Assembly (NCBI RefSeq): GCF_014384745.1 | Contig: NZ_JACRSO010000001.1 | Span: 62,001-126,000 of the forward strand | DNA: 64,000 nt | Reading direction: 5' to 3' | Source of the DNA: Luoshenia tenuis | Lineage (GTDB): Bacteria > Bacillota > Clostridia > Christensenellales > GCA-900066905 | Shown here: positions 9,258 through 18,096 of the stretch, piece after piece | Layout: every line of letters starts with the position of its first letter | How positions within the stretch are numbered: position 1 is the first letter of the stretch | The notes under the pieces: model-generated | What the model saw: only the letters and a program-made list of their open reading frames with translations | Database searches by the model: none | What the model was told of the DNA's origin: nothing | Position numbers and translations under genes: made by a program

Positions 9258-10787
9258 ATGGAACGCATTATTTTAATCGACTTTGGCGGCCAGTATACCC
9301 AGCTGATCGCCCGCCGTGTGCGCGAGGCACAGGTCTATTGTGAGATCCTGCCCTATAGCACGCCTCTGGCCCAGCTGGAGGGGGCGGATGTCAAAGGCTA
9401 TATTCTGGCCGGCGGCCCGGCCAGCGTGTACGAGGCGGGCGCACCCCGCTGTGACGCTGGCGTGCTGGCCTTGGGCAAACCGGTGCTGGGCATCTGCTAT
9501 GGCGCCCAGCTTATGGCCCAACTATTGGGCGGTCAGGTCGCCCATGCGGAAAGCGGCGAGTACGGCGGGGTCGCCATTACACTGGAAGCCGGCGACCCGC
9601 TCTTTAACGGTTTGGAAGCCCAGGCCACCTGTTGGATGAGCCATAACGACCGCATCGGTCAGCTGCCGGAGGGGTTCCACGCTACCGCCCATACGGCGCA
9701 CTGTCCCGTGGGCGCCATGGCCTGTCCGGAAAAGAAGCTCTTTGCCGTACAGTTCCACCCCGAGGTGCGGCACACACCCTTTGGGCAGGATATGCTCAAA
9801 AATTATCTGTACGATATCTGCGGCTGCTCCGGCGATTGGGTGGTCTCCGGCCTCGTGGAAAGCATGATCGCCGACATCCGCAAAACCGTAGGCAAGGGCC
9901 GGGTAATCAGCGGCCTTTCCGGCGGCGTGGATTCCGCCGTGGCCTCTACCCTGGTGCACCGCGCCGTGGGCGATCAGCTCACCTGCGTATTTGTGGACCA
10001 TGGCCTGCTGCGGCTGAATGAGGCCGAAGAGGTGCTGCGCGTCTTTCGGGATGAGATGGGACTGAACGTGGTCTATGTGGATGCTAAAGACCGGTTTTTG
10101 AGCAAATTGGCCGGCGTCACCGAGCCGGAGCGCAAGCGTAAGATCATCGGCGAGGAGTTCATCCGCGTATTTGAAGAGGAAGCCGCCAAGATCGGCGACT
10201 CTGATTTTTTGGTCCAGGGCACGATCTATCCGGATGTGGTGGAAAGCGGCGTAGGCAACGCCCAGGTCATCAAGTCCCACCACAATGTAGGTGGGCTGCC
10301 CAAGGACATCAAGTTCCGCACCGTTATCGAGCCGCTGCGCAGCCTGTTTAAAGACGAGGTGCGCGCGCTGGGGTTGGAGCTGGGGATCGATGAAAAAGCG
10401 GTCTGGCGTCAGCCCTTCCCAGGGCCAGGGCTTGCGATCCGCATCCTTGGCGATATCACGCAGGAAAAGCTGGATATCCTGCGCCACAGCGATGCGATTT
10501 TGCGCGAAGAGATCGCCCTGGCAGGGCTGGACCGAGAGATCTGGCAGTACTTTACCGTATTTACCGGCATGCGTACCGTGGGCGTAATGGGCGATGGACG
10601 CACCTACGATTATATCATCGGCGTGCGCGCCGTGACCTCGTCGGATGCCATGACCGTGGAGTTTGCCGAAATTCCCTACCCCGTGATGCGCAGGATCTCC
10701 AACCGCATCATCAACGAGGTCTCCCACGTCAACCGCGTGGTGTACGACATCACCTCAAAACCCCCGGGCACGATTGAGTGGGAGTGA
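9258..10787 (+). CDS. guaA: GMP synthase (glutamine-hydrolysing)
   Basis: Aminates XMP to GMP with glutamine and ATP. The 509-residue protein has an N-terminal class I amidotransferase domain (Cys in VLGICYGAQ, His-Glu in AVQFHPEVRH), an ATP-pyrophosphatase domain with the PP-loop GLSGGVDSAVAS near residue 220, and the C-terminal dimerisation domain ending in PPGTIEWE, the usual GuaA terminus. ATG at 9258 follows AAAGGGGG. It is downstream of pyrG, and the pairing suggests coordinated control of nucleotide amination. Confidence 0.98.
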   Translation: MERIILIDFGGQYTQLIARRVREAQVYCEILPYSTPLAQLEGADVKGYILAGGPASVYEAGAPRCDAGVLALGKPVLGICYGAQLMAQLLGGQVAHAESGEYGGVAITLEAGDPLFNGLEAQATCWMSHNDRIGQLPEGFHATAHTAHCPVGAMACPEKKLFAVQFHPEVRHTPFGQDMLKNYLYDICGCSGDWVVSGLVESMIADIRKTVGKGRVISGLSGGVDSAVASTLVHRAVGDQLTCVFVDHGLLRLNEAEEVLRVFRDEMGLNVVYVDAKDRFLSKLAGVTEPERKRKIIGEEFIRVFEEEAAKIGDSDFLVQGTIYPDVVESGVGNAQVIKSHHNVGGLPKDIKFRTVIEPLRSLFKDEVRALGLELGIDEKAVWRQPFPGPGLAIRILGDITQEKLDILRHSDAILREEIALAGLDREIWQYFTVFTGMRTVGVMGDGRTYDYIIGVRAVTSSDAMTVEFAEIPYPVMRRISNRIINEVSHVNRVVYDITSKPPGTIEWE

Positions 10788-10852
10788 AAGACTCCCGTAG
10801 CGATGCGGGTTTTCGGGTTCTTTGTGTATTGGAAAGTCAATGCTTTTAGACG

Positions 10853-10883
10853 AAAATAGGTGGCCATCATGACCACCTATTTT
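10853..10883 (+). terminator. terminator after guaA
   Basis: Arms AAAATAGGTGG and CCACCTATTTT with a nine-base loop, followed by further T residues. It closes the pyrG-guaA transcript. Confidence 0.85.
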
Positions 10884-11073
10884 TTGTTTTAGGAGGTGGC
10901 TTTCCCGGTGGAAAAGCGGAAATCAGAGCCAACGGTAAAGAAGTAAACCTCTTGTTATGGGATAGGGCTGTGAAGGCATTTATAATACCTAAATTGCCCT
11001 GTTAACCGCAATATCTGTTTTTTTATGTATTATAACCTTGAGGGCCGTCGACATATATGCTATATTCAAAAGC

Positions 11074-12021
11074 ATGAAAAGTGCTCTTCACAACAAAACC
11101 CTGCGCGGGATGCTCTGCGCGCTGCTGGGCGGCATACTCTGGGGCTTCTCGGGGACCGTAGGGCAGTATTTATTCACCTATAAAGCCATCGACAGTCAAT
11201 GGCTCTCTTCGGTGCGCATGCTATCGGCAGGCGTGCTGCTGATAGCCTTTGCCGCCATCCAAAACCCTTCCGCTTTAAAAGCGGTCTGGCGCGTACCCAA
11301 GGATGTGGCGCGTTTAGCGGTGTTTGCCATTTTAGGGCTGATGACCTGCCAATACACGTATCTGACGGCGATCGCCCACGCCAATTCGGCCACCGCAACG
11401 GCGCTGCAATACCTGGGGCTGGCGCTGATCCTGCTGGTCAGCTGCGTGCGGCTCCGGCGGTTACCGACGTATAAAGAAAACATCGCCCTGGTGCTGGCGA
11501 TCATCGGCATCTTTTTGCTGGCCACCCATGGCAGCCTCCATCAATTGGTGCTCTCCCCGCAGGCGCTCTTTTGGGGGCTGGCTGCGGCCGTGGCGCTGAT
11601 GCTTTACACCCTGCTGCCCGGCGACCTGGTGGTGCGCTATGGCAGCATCCCCATGACCGGTTTTGCCATGCTGATAGGCGGCAGCGTGCTAGCCGTGCTG
11701 ACGCAGGTGTGGACCTATTCGGTCCAGCTGGACGGCGGGGCGCTTTTAGGCATCGCCGCCATCGTGCTGCTGGGCACGGCGGGTTCTTTTACCCTTTACC
11801 TGCAGGGCGTCAGCGATATCGGCGCCGTGCGTGCCAGTCTCTTAGCCTGTATCGAACCGGTCAGCGCCGCGCTGACGATGACGCTGTGGCTCAAGACCCC
11901 CATCGCTCCGTTGGACTGGCTGGGGTTTGGTCTGATTCTGCTGATGGCCGTGCTGCTCACCTGGCCAAAGCGGCAAAAGGCTGCTATGGCCACCCCGGAA
12001 AGCAAAAAAGACCGCGCCTGA
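11074..12021 (+). CDS. EamA/DMT-family permease
   Basis: Predicted inner-membrane metabolite exporter of the drug/metabolite transporter superfamily, about 315 residues with ten hydrophobic helices in two EamA repeats. The first repeat starts LCALLGGILWGFSGTVGQY and the second LFWGLAAAVALMLYTLLP, and both have the helix-rich, Gly/Ala-rich look of the family. A TTG at 11038 is in frame, but ATG at 11074 (MKSALHNK) gives a standard basic N terminus; no strong ribosome site marks either. It ends inside a bidirectional terminator shared with iolB, so it is not part of the inositol operon. The substrate is unknown. Confidence 0.85.
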   Translation: MKSALHNKTLRGMLCALLGGILWGFSGTVGQYLFTYKAIDSQWLSSVRMLSAGVLLIAFAAIQNPSALKAVWRVPKDVARLAVFAILGLMTCQYTYLTAIAHANSATATALQYLGLALILLVSCVRLRRLPTYKENIALVLAIIGIFLLATHGSLHQLVLSPQALFWGLAAAVALMLYTLLPGDLVVRYGSIPMTGFAMLIGGSVLAVLTQVWTYSVQLDGGALLGIAAIVLLGTAGSFTLYLQGVSDIGAVRASLLACIEPVSAALTMTLWLKTPIAPLDWLGFGLILLMAVLLTWPKRQKAAMATPESKKDRA

Positions 12022-12038
12022 AAAGCGCGGTCTTTTTT
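12004..12038. terminator. bidirectional terminator between the EamA gene and iolB
   Basis: Perfect arms AAAAAAGACCGCGC and GCGCGGTCTTTTTT flank a seven-base loop that contains the stop codon of the EamA gene. T-runs exist on both strands, so it can end both convergent transcripts. Confidence 0.92.
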
Positions 12039-12050
12039 GACGGCTGTGGA

Positions 12051-12836
12051 TCAGAATTTCGCATCGTATAGCCAGGTATGGGCCTCGTCGTCGATCCGGT
12101 CCGTCCAGGGGTTGCCGTCAAAGTGGCGGATCATCCAGCAGGTGTACATCTTATACCCGGGCGCGGTGACCTGCGGATGGGTCTTGCCCCCGGGAATAGC
12201 GGAAAAGCTGCCGTCCTTGATCTTAAATACGTCGTCGCCGATAAAGCAGGCGCCAAAACCCTGGGGATGGTCAAAGTGGTAATAGTAAACCTCGGGCTGG
12301 GGATGATGGTGCGGGATGTAGGCCGACCAGTTGCCCTGGTTGCTCATCACCTCGCCCAGCACCATGTTGGAGTAGGGCGCGGTATGATAGTCGAACACCG
12401 TGACCACCCTGCGGATATTGGTCTCTCCGCACAGGCCTACGCCGGACATGTTGACCATGCAATCCTCAATGCGGTAAAACTTGCTGTCAAACGCGCGGTC
12501 GTTTTCCGTGGTCTGCACCAGCACTTCGCTGTCGCTAAGCGCCTTGACCAGTACCGCCGTATCCTTGCACACGTGCAGGCAGCTTAAGTCCTCCTCATGC
12601 CAGCTTTTGCGGCTGGCGGTCTCCTTTTTGCCCTCCCAGGCGATCTCCACGCTGCCGCTCACCAGCAGCACGGCCATCTCCTCATCCGGGAAGCAAAAGC
12701 TGCGGGTATCCCCCGCCTTCATCCAGTAGGATGTGATGTTCATCATCGCGTGGCTGTACGCGCCGGTGGTACGGGTGATCACCCGCACGCCGTTTGCGTC
12801 ATACTGCGGATAGCCAAAAACTTCGTTGCCGTTCAT
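12051..12836 (-). CDS. iolB: 5-deoxy-glucuronate isomerase
   Basis: Cupin-fold isomerase that turns 5-deoxy-glucuronate into 2-deoxy-5-keto-gluconate in the myo-inositol pathway. The metal-binding cluster is IPHHHPQPEVYYYHF near residue 170, followed by GKTHPQVTAPGYKMY, both typical of IolB. The frame continues upstream into iolE, but ATG at 12836 with AAGGGAGGAAAG gives 261 residues and the expected start. It is the last gene of the leftward iol operon and ends at a strong bidirectional hairpin. Its position after iolE and next to iolD and iolC makes the assignment secure. Confidence 0.95.
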   Translation of the reverse strand: MNGNEVFGYPQYDANGVRVITRTTGAYSHAMMNITSYWMKAGDTRSFCFPDEEMAVLLVSGSVEIAWEGKKETASRKSWHEEDLSCLHVCKDTAVLVKALSDSEVLVQTTENDRAFDSKFYRIEDCMVNMSGVGLCGETNIRRVVTVFDYHTAPYSNMVLGEVMSNQGNWSAYIPHHHPQPEVYYYHFDHPQGFGACFIGDDVFKIKDGSFSAIPGGKTHPQVTAPGYKMYTCWMIRHFDGNPWTDRIDDEAHTWLYDAKF

Positions 12837-12850
12837 TTTTCTTTCCTCCC

Positions 12851-13747
12851 TTACAGGCCGGTCTTTTCTCGAATATAGCCCCGGGCCTTGATGGCGTATT
12901 CCAGTGGGTTGGCAATGGCCGGATCCTGCTCGGCCTCCACCACCATCCAGCCCTGATAATCGCAATCTTTCAGCGCCTCAAAAATCGGTTCAAAGTCGAT
13001 GCACCCATCTCCCGGCACGGTAAAGGCGCCCTTGCGCACGCCCTGCAGGAAACTTAGGTGATTCTCCTTGACCTCCCGCACCACTTCGGGGCGGATATCC
13101 TTCAAATGCACGTGTTTGATGCGCTTGCCATATTTGCGGGCGATGGCAAGCGGATCCACCCCGCAGTAGGCCAGATGCCCCGTATCAAACAACAGGTTGA
13201 CCAGTTCCGGGTCGGTATTTTCCATCATCCGGTCGATCTCCTCGGCCGTTTGCACCACGGTGCCCATGTGGTGGTGGAAGGTCAACGTCATGCCGATCTC
13301 TTTGGCTTTGGCGCCCAGCTGATTGAGCCCTTGGCACAGCGTATCCCACCGCGCATCGTTTAACACGTACTTTTGCTCAAAAATCGGCGTTTCCATCTGT
13401 CCCTGGATGCTGTGCCCCTGCTCGGACACCCCCACCACCTGCGCGCCCATGGCCTTTAAAAAGCGGATGTGCTCCATAAAGGCCTGCTCCGTCTCCTCGT
13501 AGGGCTGCGTGGTCAAAAAGGCCGAGAACCAGGCGTTGCAGATCTGAACATTCCGCAGCGCCAGCGCCTTTTTGAGCTCTGCCTCATCCTTGGGGTATTT
13601 GTTGCCGATCTCCGAGCCCGTAAATCCGGCCAGCGCCATCTCGCTGACGCACTGCTGGAAGGTATTCTCGTTGCCCAGGTCCGGCATATCGTCGTTGGTC
13701 CAGGCGATGGGCGCGATGCCCAGTTTCACTTTATTCGGATCAAACAT
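12851..13747 (-). CDS. iolE: inosose dehydratase
   Basis: Dehydrates 2-keto-myo-inositol to 3D-trihydroxycyclohexane-1,2-dione. The 298-residue protein is a xylose-isomerase-like TIM barrel that begins FDPNKVKLGIAPIAWTNDDM, with the metal-binding strands HHMGT, DTGHLAYCGVDP and HVHLKDIRPEVV. The open frame extends to 13858, overlapping iolD, but ATG at 13747 has AAGAGGGGGAAAAGAG upstream and matches relatives. It lies between iolD and iolB with gaps of about 14 bases on each side, as expected for one transcript. Confidence 0.95.
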   Translation of the reverse strand: MFDPNKVKLGIAPIAWTNDDMPDLGNENTFQQCVSEMALAGFTGSEIGNKYPKDEAELKKALALRNVQICNAWFSAFLTTQPYEETEQAFMEHIRFLKAMGAQVVGVSEQGHSIQGQMETPIFEQKYVLNDARWDTLCQGLNQLGAKAKEIGMTLTFHHHMGTVVQTAEEIDRMMENTDPELVNLLFDTGHLAYCGVDPLAIARKYGKRIKHVHLKDIRPEVVREVKENHLSFLQGVRKGAFTVPGDGCIDFEPIFEALKDCDYQGWMVVEAEQDPAIANPLEYAIKARGYIREKTGL

Positions 13748-13761
13748 CTCTTTTCCCCCTC

Positions 13762-15696
13762 TTAATACATCCGCGCCTGCCTGCGGGCAGCTTCCTTCTC
13801 CGCATAGGCCCTTTGCACGCCCTCTTTTTGGGAGGTGCTGGCAATGCCCACGTGCCACCAGGAGCGATACCCGTCCGTCATGGTCTTGGGCAGGGTCTTG
13901 ATATCGATCAGCGTGGAGACCTCCTGCTTTCTCGCATCCTCCAGCGCGTCTTTCAGTTCCTTCAGGTTGCGGGCCGTGTAAGTTTTAAGGCCGTAGCCCT
14001 CCCCCGCCTTGGCAAAGTCCACGGGGATCAGCGCTCCATCGTGGCGCAGGCTGTCACCGTTATCCCGGTAACGGAACTCGGTAGCCAGGTTGCCGATGCC
14101 GTTTGACATCTGCAGATTGTTGATGCAGCCAAAGCCACAGTTATCAAAGAGCAGGATGTTGATCTTCTTGCGCTCCTGCAGGGCGGTAAACAGCTCGCTG
14201 TGCAGCATCATGTAGCTGCCGTCCCCCACCATGGCATAGACCTCCCTTTCCGGCTGGGCCAGCTTTGCGCCCAGGGCGCCGGCGATCTCATAGCCCATGC
14301 AGGAGTAGCCGTATTCCATGTGGTAAGCGTCCCGCGTATCGGTGGTCCACATGCGCTGCAAGTCCCCCGGCAGGCTGCCCGAGGCCCCCACTACGATGTC
14401 GCTGTCGCAAAGCATTTCCCGTATCAGCGCCAGCGCGGAGACCTGGGTGACCTCGCCGCCGGTCAGCGCCACAAACTCCTCGATGGTGGCGGGGTTGCGC
14501 GCGGCGATCAAGGGCTCAAATTTCTCGTCATAGCGGTAGCCCGCTAAAAACGCCATCTCCTTCTCCCAGGCAGCCTTGGCCTGGGCGATCTCTTCCCCAT
14601 AGCCCGAACGGTAGCCCGCTGCGGAGAGTTTTTCCGTCAGCGCTTCCAGCGTGGCCTTCGCGTCCCCCACGGCTTTAACGGCGTCCGCCTTGTAGGCGTG
14701 GAAGCGGGAAATATTGATGGACACGAATTTCACATCCGGATTTTTAAACAATGACTTGGAAGCGGTGGTAAAATCACTCAAGCGGCTGCCCACGGCAATG
14801 ACCAGGTCCGCCTGCTCGGCGATGGAGTTGGCCGCCAGGTTCCCGGTAGCGCCCAAGCCGCCCAGGTTGTAGGGCGAGCTGGAACGGCAGGCGCTCTTGC
14901 CCGCCTGGGTCTCGGCAAAGGGGATATTGAACGCCTGGCAAAAAGCCTCCAGCGCCGCGCCCGCCTTGGAATAGCGCACGCCGCCCCCACAGATCACCAG
15001 CGGTTTTTTGGCCTTTACAATCGCCTCCGCTATGTCCTCCATCTCCTCGGGCACGGGCACGGGCCGGGTGATGCGATGCACCCGCTTTTGGAAGAAGTAA
15101 TCGGGGTAATCAAAGCTCTCGCCTTCCACGTCCTGGGGCAGGGCGATGCATACCGCGCCGGTCTGGGCCGGGTCGGTCAGCACGCGCATGGCGTTGATCA
15201 TGGCCGTCATCAGCTGCTCGGGGCGCACCACCCGGTCCCAATACTTGCATACGGGTTTAAATGCATCGTTGGTGGTGATGGTCAGGCTGCTCTCCTGCTC
15301 CACCTGCTGGAGCACCGGGTCGGGCTGGCGGCAGGCAAAGGCGTCCCCCGGCAGCAGCAGCAGCGGAATGTTGTTGACGCTGGCCGTGGCCGCGGCGGTG
15401 ATCATATTGGCCGCGCCCGGGCCGATGGACGAGGCGCAGGGGATGATCTGCAGCCTGTCTTTTTGCTTGGCAAAGGCCGTGGCCACGTGGGCCATGCCCT
15501 GCTCGTTGCGGCCCTGGTAGACCTTTAAGGCCCCGCTGTCCTCATCCAGCGCCTGGCCCAGGCCGCAGACGATGCCGTGGCCAAAGACCGTGAAAATCCC
15601 ATGGACGAATTTGGTCTCCACCCCGTCCATGGATACGTACTGGTTATCCAAAAATTTGACCAGCGCCTGCGCCATCGTCATCCTTGTGGTTTCCAT
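13762..15696 (-). CDS. iolD: 3D-(3,5/4)-trihydroxycyclohexane-1,2-dione hydrolase
   Basis: Thiamine-diphosphate-dependent ring-opening enzyme of inositol catabolism, producing 5-deoxy-glucuronate. The 644-residue protein has the three-domain TPP fold: the N-terminal pyrimidine domain with CASSIGPGAANM, a central domain with the segment LVICGGGVRYS, and a C-terminal PP domain with the Mg/TPP motif VGDGSYMMLHSE followed by NCGFGCINN. ATG at 15696 follows AAGGGGGAAA. Its neighbours iolC upstream and iolE downstream are close enough for one transcript. Confidence 0.96.
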   Translation of the reverse strand: METTRMTMAQALVKFLDNQYVSMDGVETKFVHGIFTVFGHGIVCGLGQALDEDSGALKVYQGRNEQGMAHVATAFAKQKDRLQIIPCASSIGPGAANMITAAATASVNNIPLLLLPGDAFACRQPDPVLQQVEQESSLTITTNDAFKPVCKYWDRVVRPEQLMTAMINAMRVLTDPAQTGAVCIALPQDVEGESFDYPDYFFQKRVHRITRPVPVPEEMEDIAEAIVKAKKPLVICGGGVRYSKAGAALEAFCQAFNIPFAETQAGKSACRSSSPYNLGGLGATGNLAANSIAEQADLVIAVGSRLSDFTTASKSLFKNPDVKFVSINISRFHAYKADAVKAVGDAKATLEALTEKLSAAGYRSGYGEEIAQAKAAWEKEMAFLAGYRYDEKFEPLIAARNPATIEEFVALTGGEVTQVSALALIREMLCDSDIVVGASGSLPGDLQRMWTTDTRDAYHMEYGYSCMGYEIAGALGAKLAQPEREVYAMVGDGSYMMLHSELFTALQERKKINILLFDNCGFGCINNLQMSNGIGNLATEFRYRDNGDSLRHDGALIPVDFAKAGEGYGLKTYTARNLKELKDALEDARKQEVSTLIDIKTLPKTMTDGYRSWWHVGIASTSQKEGVQRAYAEKEAARRQARMY

Positions 15697-15717
15697 CGCG
15701 TTTCCCCCTTACTTTTT

Positions 15718-16734
15718 CTAGCTTCTGGCGACCATTTCGCCGTACTCTTTTTTACATTGCGCGATAAACGCCCGCACCTTCTCCACGCTGGGCATATCCG
15801 CGCTGCAGCCGTGGCTGGCCACCAGCAGTGAGGCCGAGGCGCTGCCCAGCTCCAGGCAGTCCATCATCTCCCAGCCCTCGAACAGGCCGTACAGGAAGGC
15901 CGAGGCGTACCCGTCCCCGCCGCCGAAGGATTTCAGCGCTTTGACCGGGAAGGGCTTGATCGAATAACTGTTTCCATCGCAGGTATAGGCGGTGGAGCCC
16001 TGCTTGCCGTGTTTGATCACCACGATCTTGGCCCCTCGCCCCTGCCAGTAGACGGCAGTCTGCGCGTCGGTACGGCCAGGTTCGATCAAGGCCTCGGTCA
16101 GGTCGTACTCCTCCCGCGAGCCCAGGATCACATCGCTCTGCGCGGCCACCATGGAATAGTAAATGGCGATCTCATCGCTGTTCTTCCAGTTATAGGGCCG
16201 GTAATCGATATCAAAAAACACCGGCGTGTGCGTCCGCTTGGCGATAGCCACAGCCTTTAGCGCCGCCTCGCGGGAGGGGCTGGCCGCCAGCGCGGTGCCG
16301 CTGATGAGCAGTGCCTTGCCCTGTTTGATGTACGCCTCGTCGATATCCTGCACATCCAGCTGCAGGTCGGCAATATCGTTGCGGTACATTAAGATGCTGC
16401 TTTCATTTTCGCTCAAGATTTCGGTAAAGGTCAAGCCCAGCTTTTCTCCGTTTTCGCAGCGGCGGATGCGGCTGGTATCGATGCCCTCGTTGTCAAAATA
16501 CTCCGTCACGTAATCGCCAAAGCGGTCGTCGGATACCCGGGCAAAAAAGCCGCACTTTTTACCCAACCGGGAAAGGCCCACGGCAATATTAGCCGGCGAG
16601 CCACCCACGTATTTTTTGAAGGTCTCGCTCTGGGCCAGCGTTTTAAAATAGTCCAGCGGATTAAAGTCGATGGCCACCCGACCCAGCAGGATCAGATCCA
16701 GCGGCCGCTCTCTGTCAAATTGGAGATAGTTCAT
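15718..16734 (-). CDS. iolC: 5-dehydro-2-deoxygluconokinase
   Basis: PfkB/ribokinase-family kinase that phosphorylates 2-deoxy-5-keto-gluconate, the step that makes the inducer of the iol regulon in Bacillus. The N-terminal signature is GGSPANIAVGLSRLG, and the C-terminal PfkB signature around the catalytic Asp reads SFGGGDGYASAFLYGL. The length is 338 residues, usual for stand-alone IolC; it is not fused to the IolJ-like aldolase domain seen in some organisms. ATG at 16734 follows GGAAGGAG. No aldolase gene (iolJ) is present in the cluster, so the downstream cleavage must be supplied elsewhere. Confidence 0.95.
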   Translation of the reverse strand: MNYLQFDRERPLDLILLGRVAIDFNPLDYFKTLAQSETFKKYVGGSPANIAVGLSRLGKKCGFFARVSDDRFGDYVTEYFDNEGIDTSRIRRCENGEKLGLTFTEILSENESSILMYRNDIADLQLDVQDIDEAYIKQGKALLISGTALAASPSREAALKAVAIAKRTHTPVFFDIDYRPYNWKNSDEIAIYYSMVAAQSDVILGSREEYDLTEALIEPGRTDAQTAVYWQGRGAKIVVIKHGKQGSTAYTCDGNSYSIKPFPVKALKSFGGGDGYASAFLYGLFEGWEMMDCLELGSASASLLVASHGCSADMPSVEKVRAFIAQCKKEYGEMVARS

Positions 16735-16753
16735 TTCGCCCCCAGCTCCTTCC

Positions 16754-17764
16754 TTAGTCGATCTCGCTCAAGGCCACCGGCCGCTTTTCATCCACCGACT
16801 TTTTGGCTGCAACGCCAATGCGCACGGCCTGCAGGCCGTCTATCACGTCCACGGGCGTCTCTGCGTCCTGCTCCACCGCGTCGATAAAGCAGGCCATCTC
16901 CTTAGCAAAGGACTGCATATAGCGCTCCAGGAAGAAGTAGAGCGGCTTTTCCCCTGTTACCCCCTGTGCGTTGGAGAGCACCGCGGTAGAATTGGCGTCG
17001 TTAGCGGTGGCGATCATCCCCTCGCTGCCGAAAACTTCGGCCCGCTGGTCATACCCATAGGCCGCGCGGCGGGAGTTATCGATCACGCACAGCGCGCCGT
17101 TTGCCATCTTAAGGGTGATGATGGCGGTATCCACATCCCCCGCCTCGCCGATGGCCGGGTCCACCAGCACGGCGGATTGCACGTAGACCTCCTCTACATC
17201 GCTGCCCACCAGGTAACGGGCCATATCAAAATCGTGAATGGTCATATCCAAAAACATGCCGCCGGAATGGGCCACATAATCAGCCGAGGGGGGTTCCGGA
17301 TCGCGCGAAGTGATCTTGATGATGTGCGGTTGGCCGATCCGTCCCTCCTTTACCGCAGCGCGGATGGCTTCAAAGTTGTGGTCAAACCGGCGGTTAAAGC
17401 CCACCTGGAATTTGATTTTTTTGCCTTCCAGCGCCTTCATGACCTGCTTGATCTTCTCGATGTCGTGATCCACCGGCTTTTCGCAAAATACGTGCTTGCC
17501 GGCGGCAATCGCCTCGATAGAAATGGGCGCGTGCGTATCGGTAGAAGAGCAAACCAGCACCGCGTCGATCTCCGGGTCGTTCAATATCTCATGGTAATCC
17601 TTTGTCACGTTCTCCACCCCGAAAGAGCGGATGAACCCTTCCGTTTCCTCGTTCATGTACGGGTCGGCCACGGTTTTGACGGTGGCGTTACGCACGTAGT
17701 TGCAGATGCTCTGCAAGTGAACTTTGCCGATGCGCCCCGCGCCGATGATGCCAACTTTGACCAT
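16754..17764 (-). CDS. iolG: inositol 2-dehydrogenase
   Basis: NAD-dependent Gfo/Idh/MocA-family enzyme that oxidises myo-inositol to 2-keto-myo-inositol. The N-terminal Rossmann loop is GIIGAGRIGKVH, the catalytic Lys lies in VFCEKPVD near residue 96, and the Asp/His pair is in DMTIHDFDMARYL. At 336 residues the length is normal. It is the first gene of the operon, with a promoter at 17809-17837 and a ribosome site TTAGGGGG. A related Gfo/Idh specificity, such as scyllo-inositol, cannot be excluded, but position and pathway context favour iolG. Confidence 0.93.
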   Translation of the reverse strand: MVKVGIIGAGRIGKVHLQSICNYVRNATVKTVADPYMNEETEGFIRSFGVENVTKDYHEILNDPEIDAVLVCSSTDTHAPISIEAIAAGKHVFCEKPVDHDIEKIKQVMKALEGKKIKFQVGFNRRFDHNFEAIRAAVKEGRIGQPHIIKITSRDPEPPSADYVAHSGGMFLDMTIHDFDMARYLVGSDVEEVYVQSAVLVDPAIGEAGDVDTAIITLKMANGALCVIDNSRRAAYGYDQRAEVFGSEGMIATANDANSTAVLSNAQGVTGEKPLYFFLERYMQSFAKEMACFIDAVEQDAETPVDVIDGLQAVRIGVAAKKSVDEKRPVALSEID

Positions 17765-17808
17765 CTCAAATGCCCCCTAACAAAATAGTATGGTTAACTG
17801 TTGAGTAT

Positions 17809-17837
17809 ATATTAGCATCGTTTTGACCCATATTCAA
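17809..17837 (-). promoter_or_regulatory. promoter of the iol operon
   Basis: Minus-strand TTGAAT (17837-17832) and TAATAT (17814-17809), separated by 17 bases, about 45 bases before iolG. Confidence 0.65.
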
Positions 17838-18096
17838 TCATAATTTACGGAATTTAGCGAAATTTTCGCCTTTCGCTCTTTTCCCCCCATTAGAACTTGG
17901 ATTATTTTTAATGTTTCGCGTGCACGAGCACATTTCGCGTGCGCGGCTCTCTCCGTTCCCGCGCACCATCAATGCATACTATCGGCTATTTCTCTTTACA
18001 TTCAGGTCGTTTATGATAAAATAAATTTGCATCAACACATTTTAGTGACCATTATACATATTATACACACATTTCAATAAATAAGAGGTGTTAAAT
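17838..18096. promoter_or_regulatory. regulatory gap between iolG and the esterase gene, with a direct repeat
   Basis: No gene fits in this AT-rich divergent gap. It contains two exact copies of TTTCGCGTGC at 17914-17923 and 17933-17942, 19 bases start to start, around the small palindrome CGTGCACG. Copies on roughly one DNA face upstream of two divergent promoters could be an operator. Which regulator binds is unknown; the nearby DeoR-type gene at 20590 is a candidate because IolR of Bacillus is of that family. Confidence 0.4.

Noticed and set aside
9522..10727. 401-residue frame antisense to guaA
   Set aside because: Shadow frame opposite a well-supported gene, with His-rich low-information sequence.
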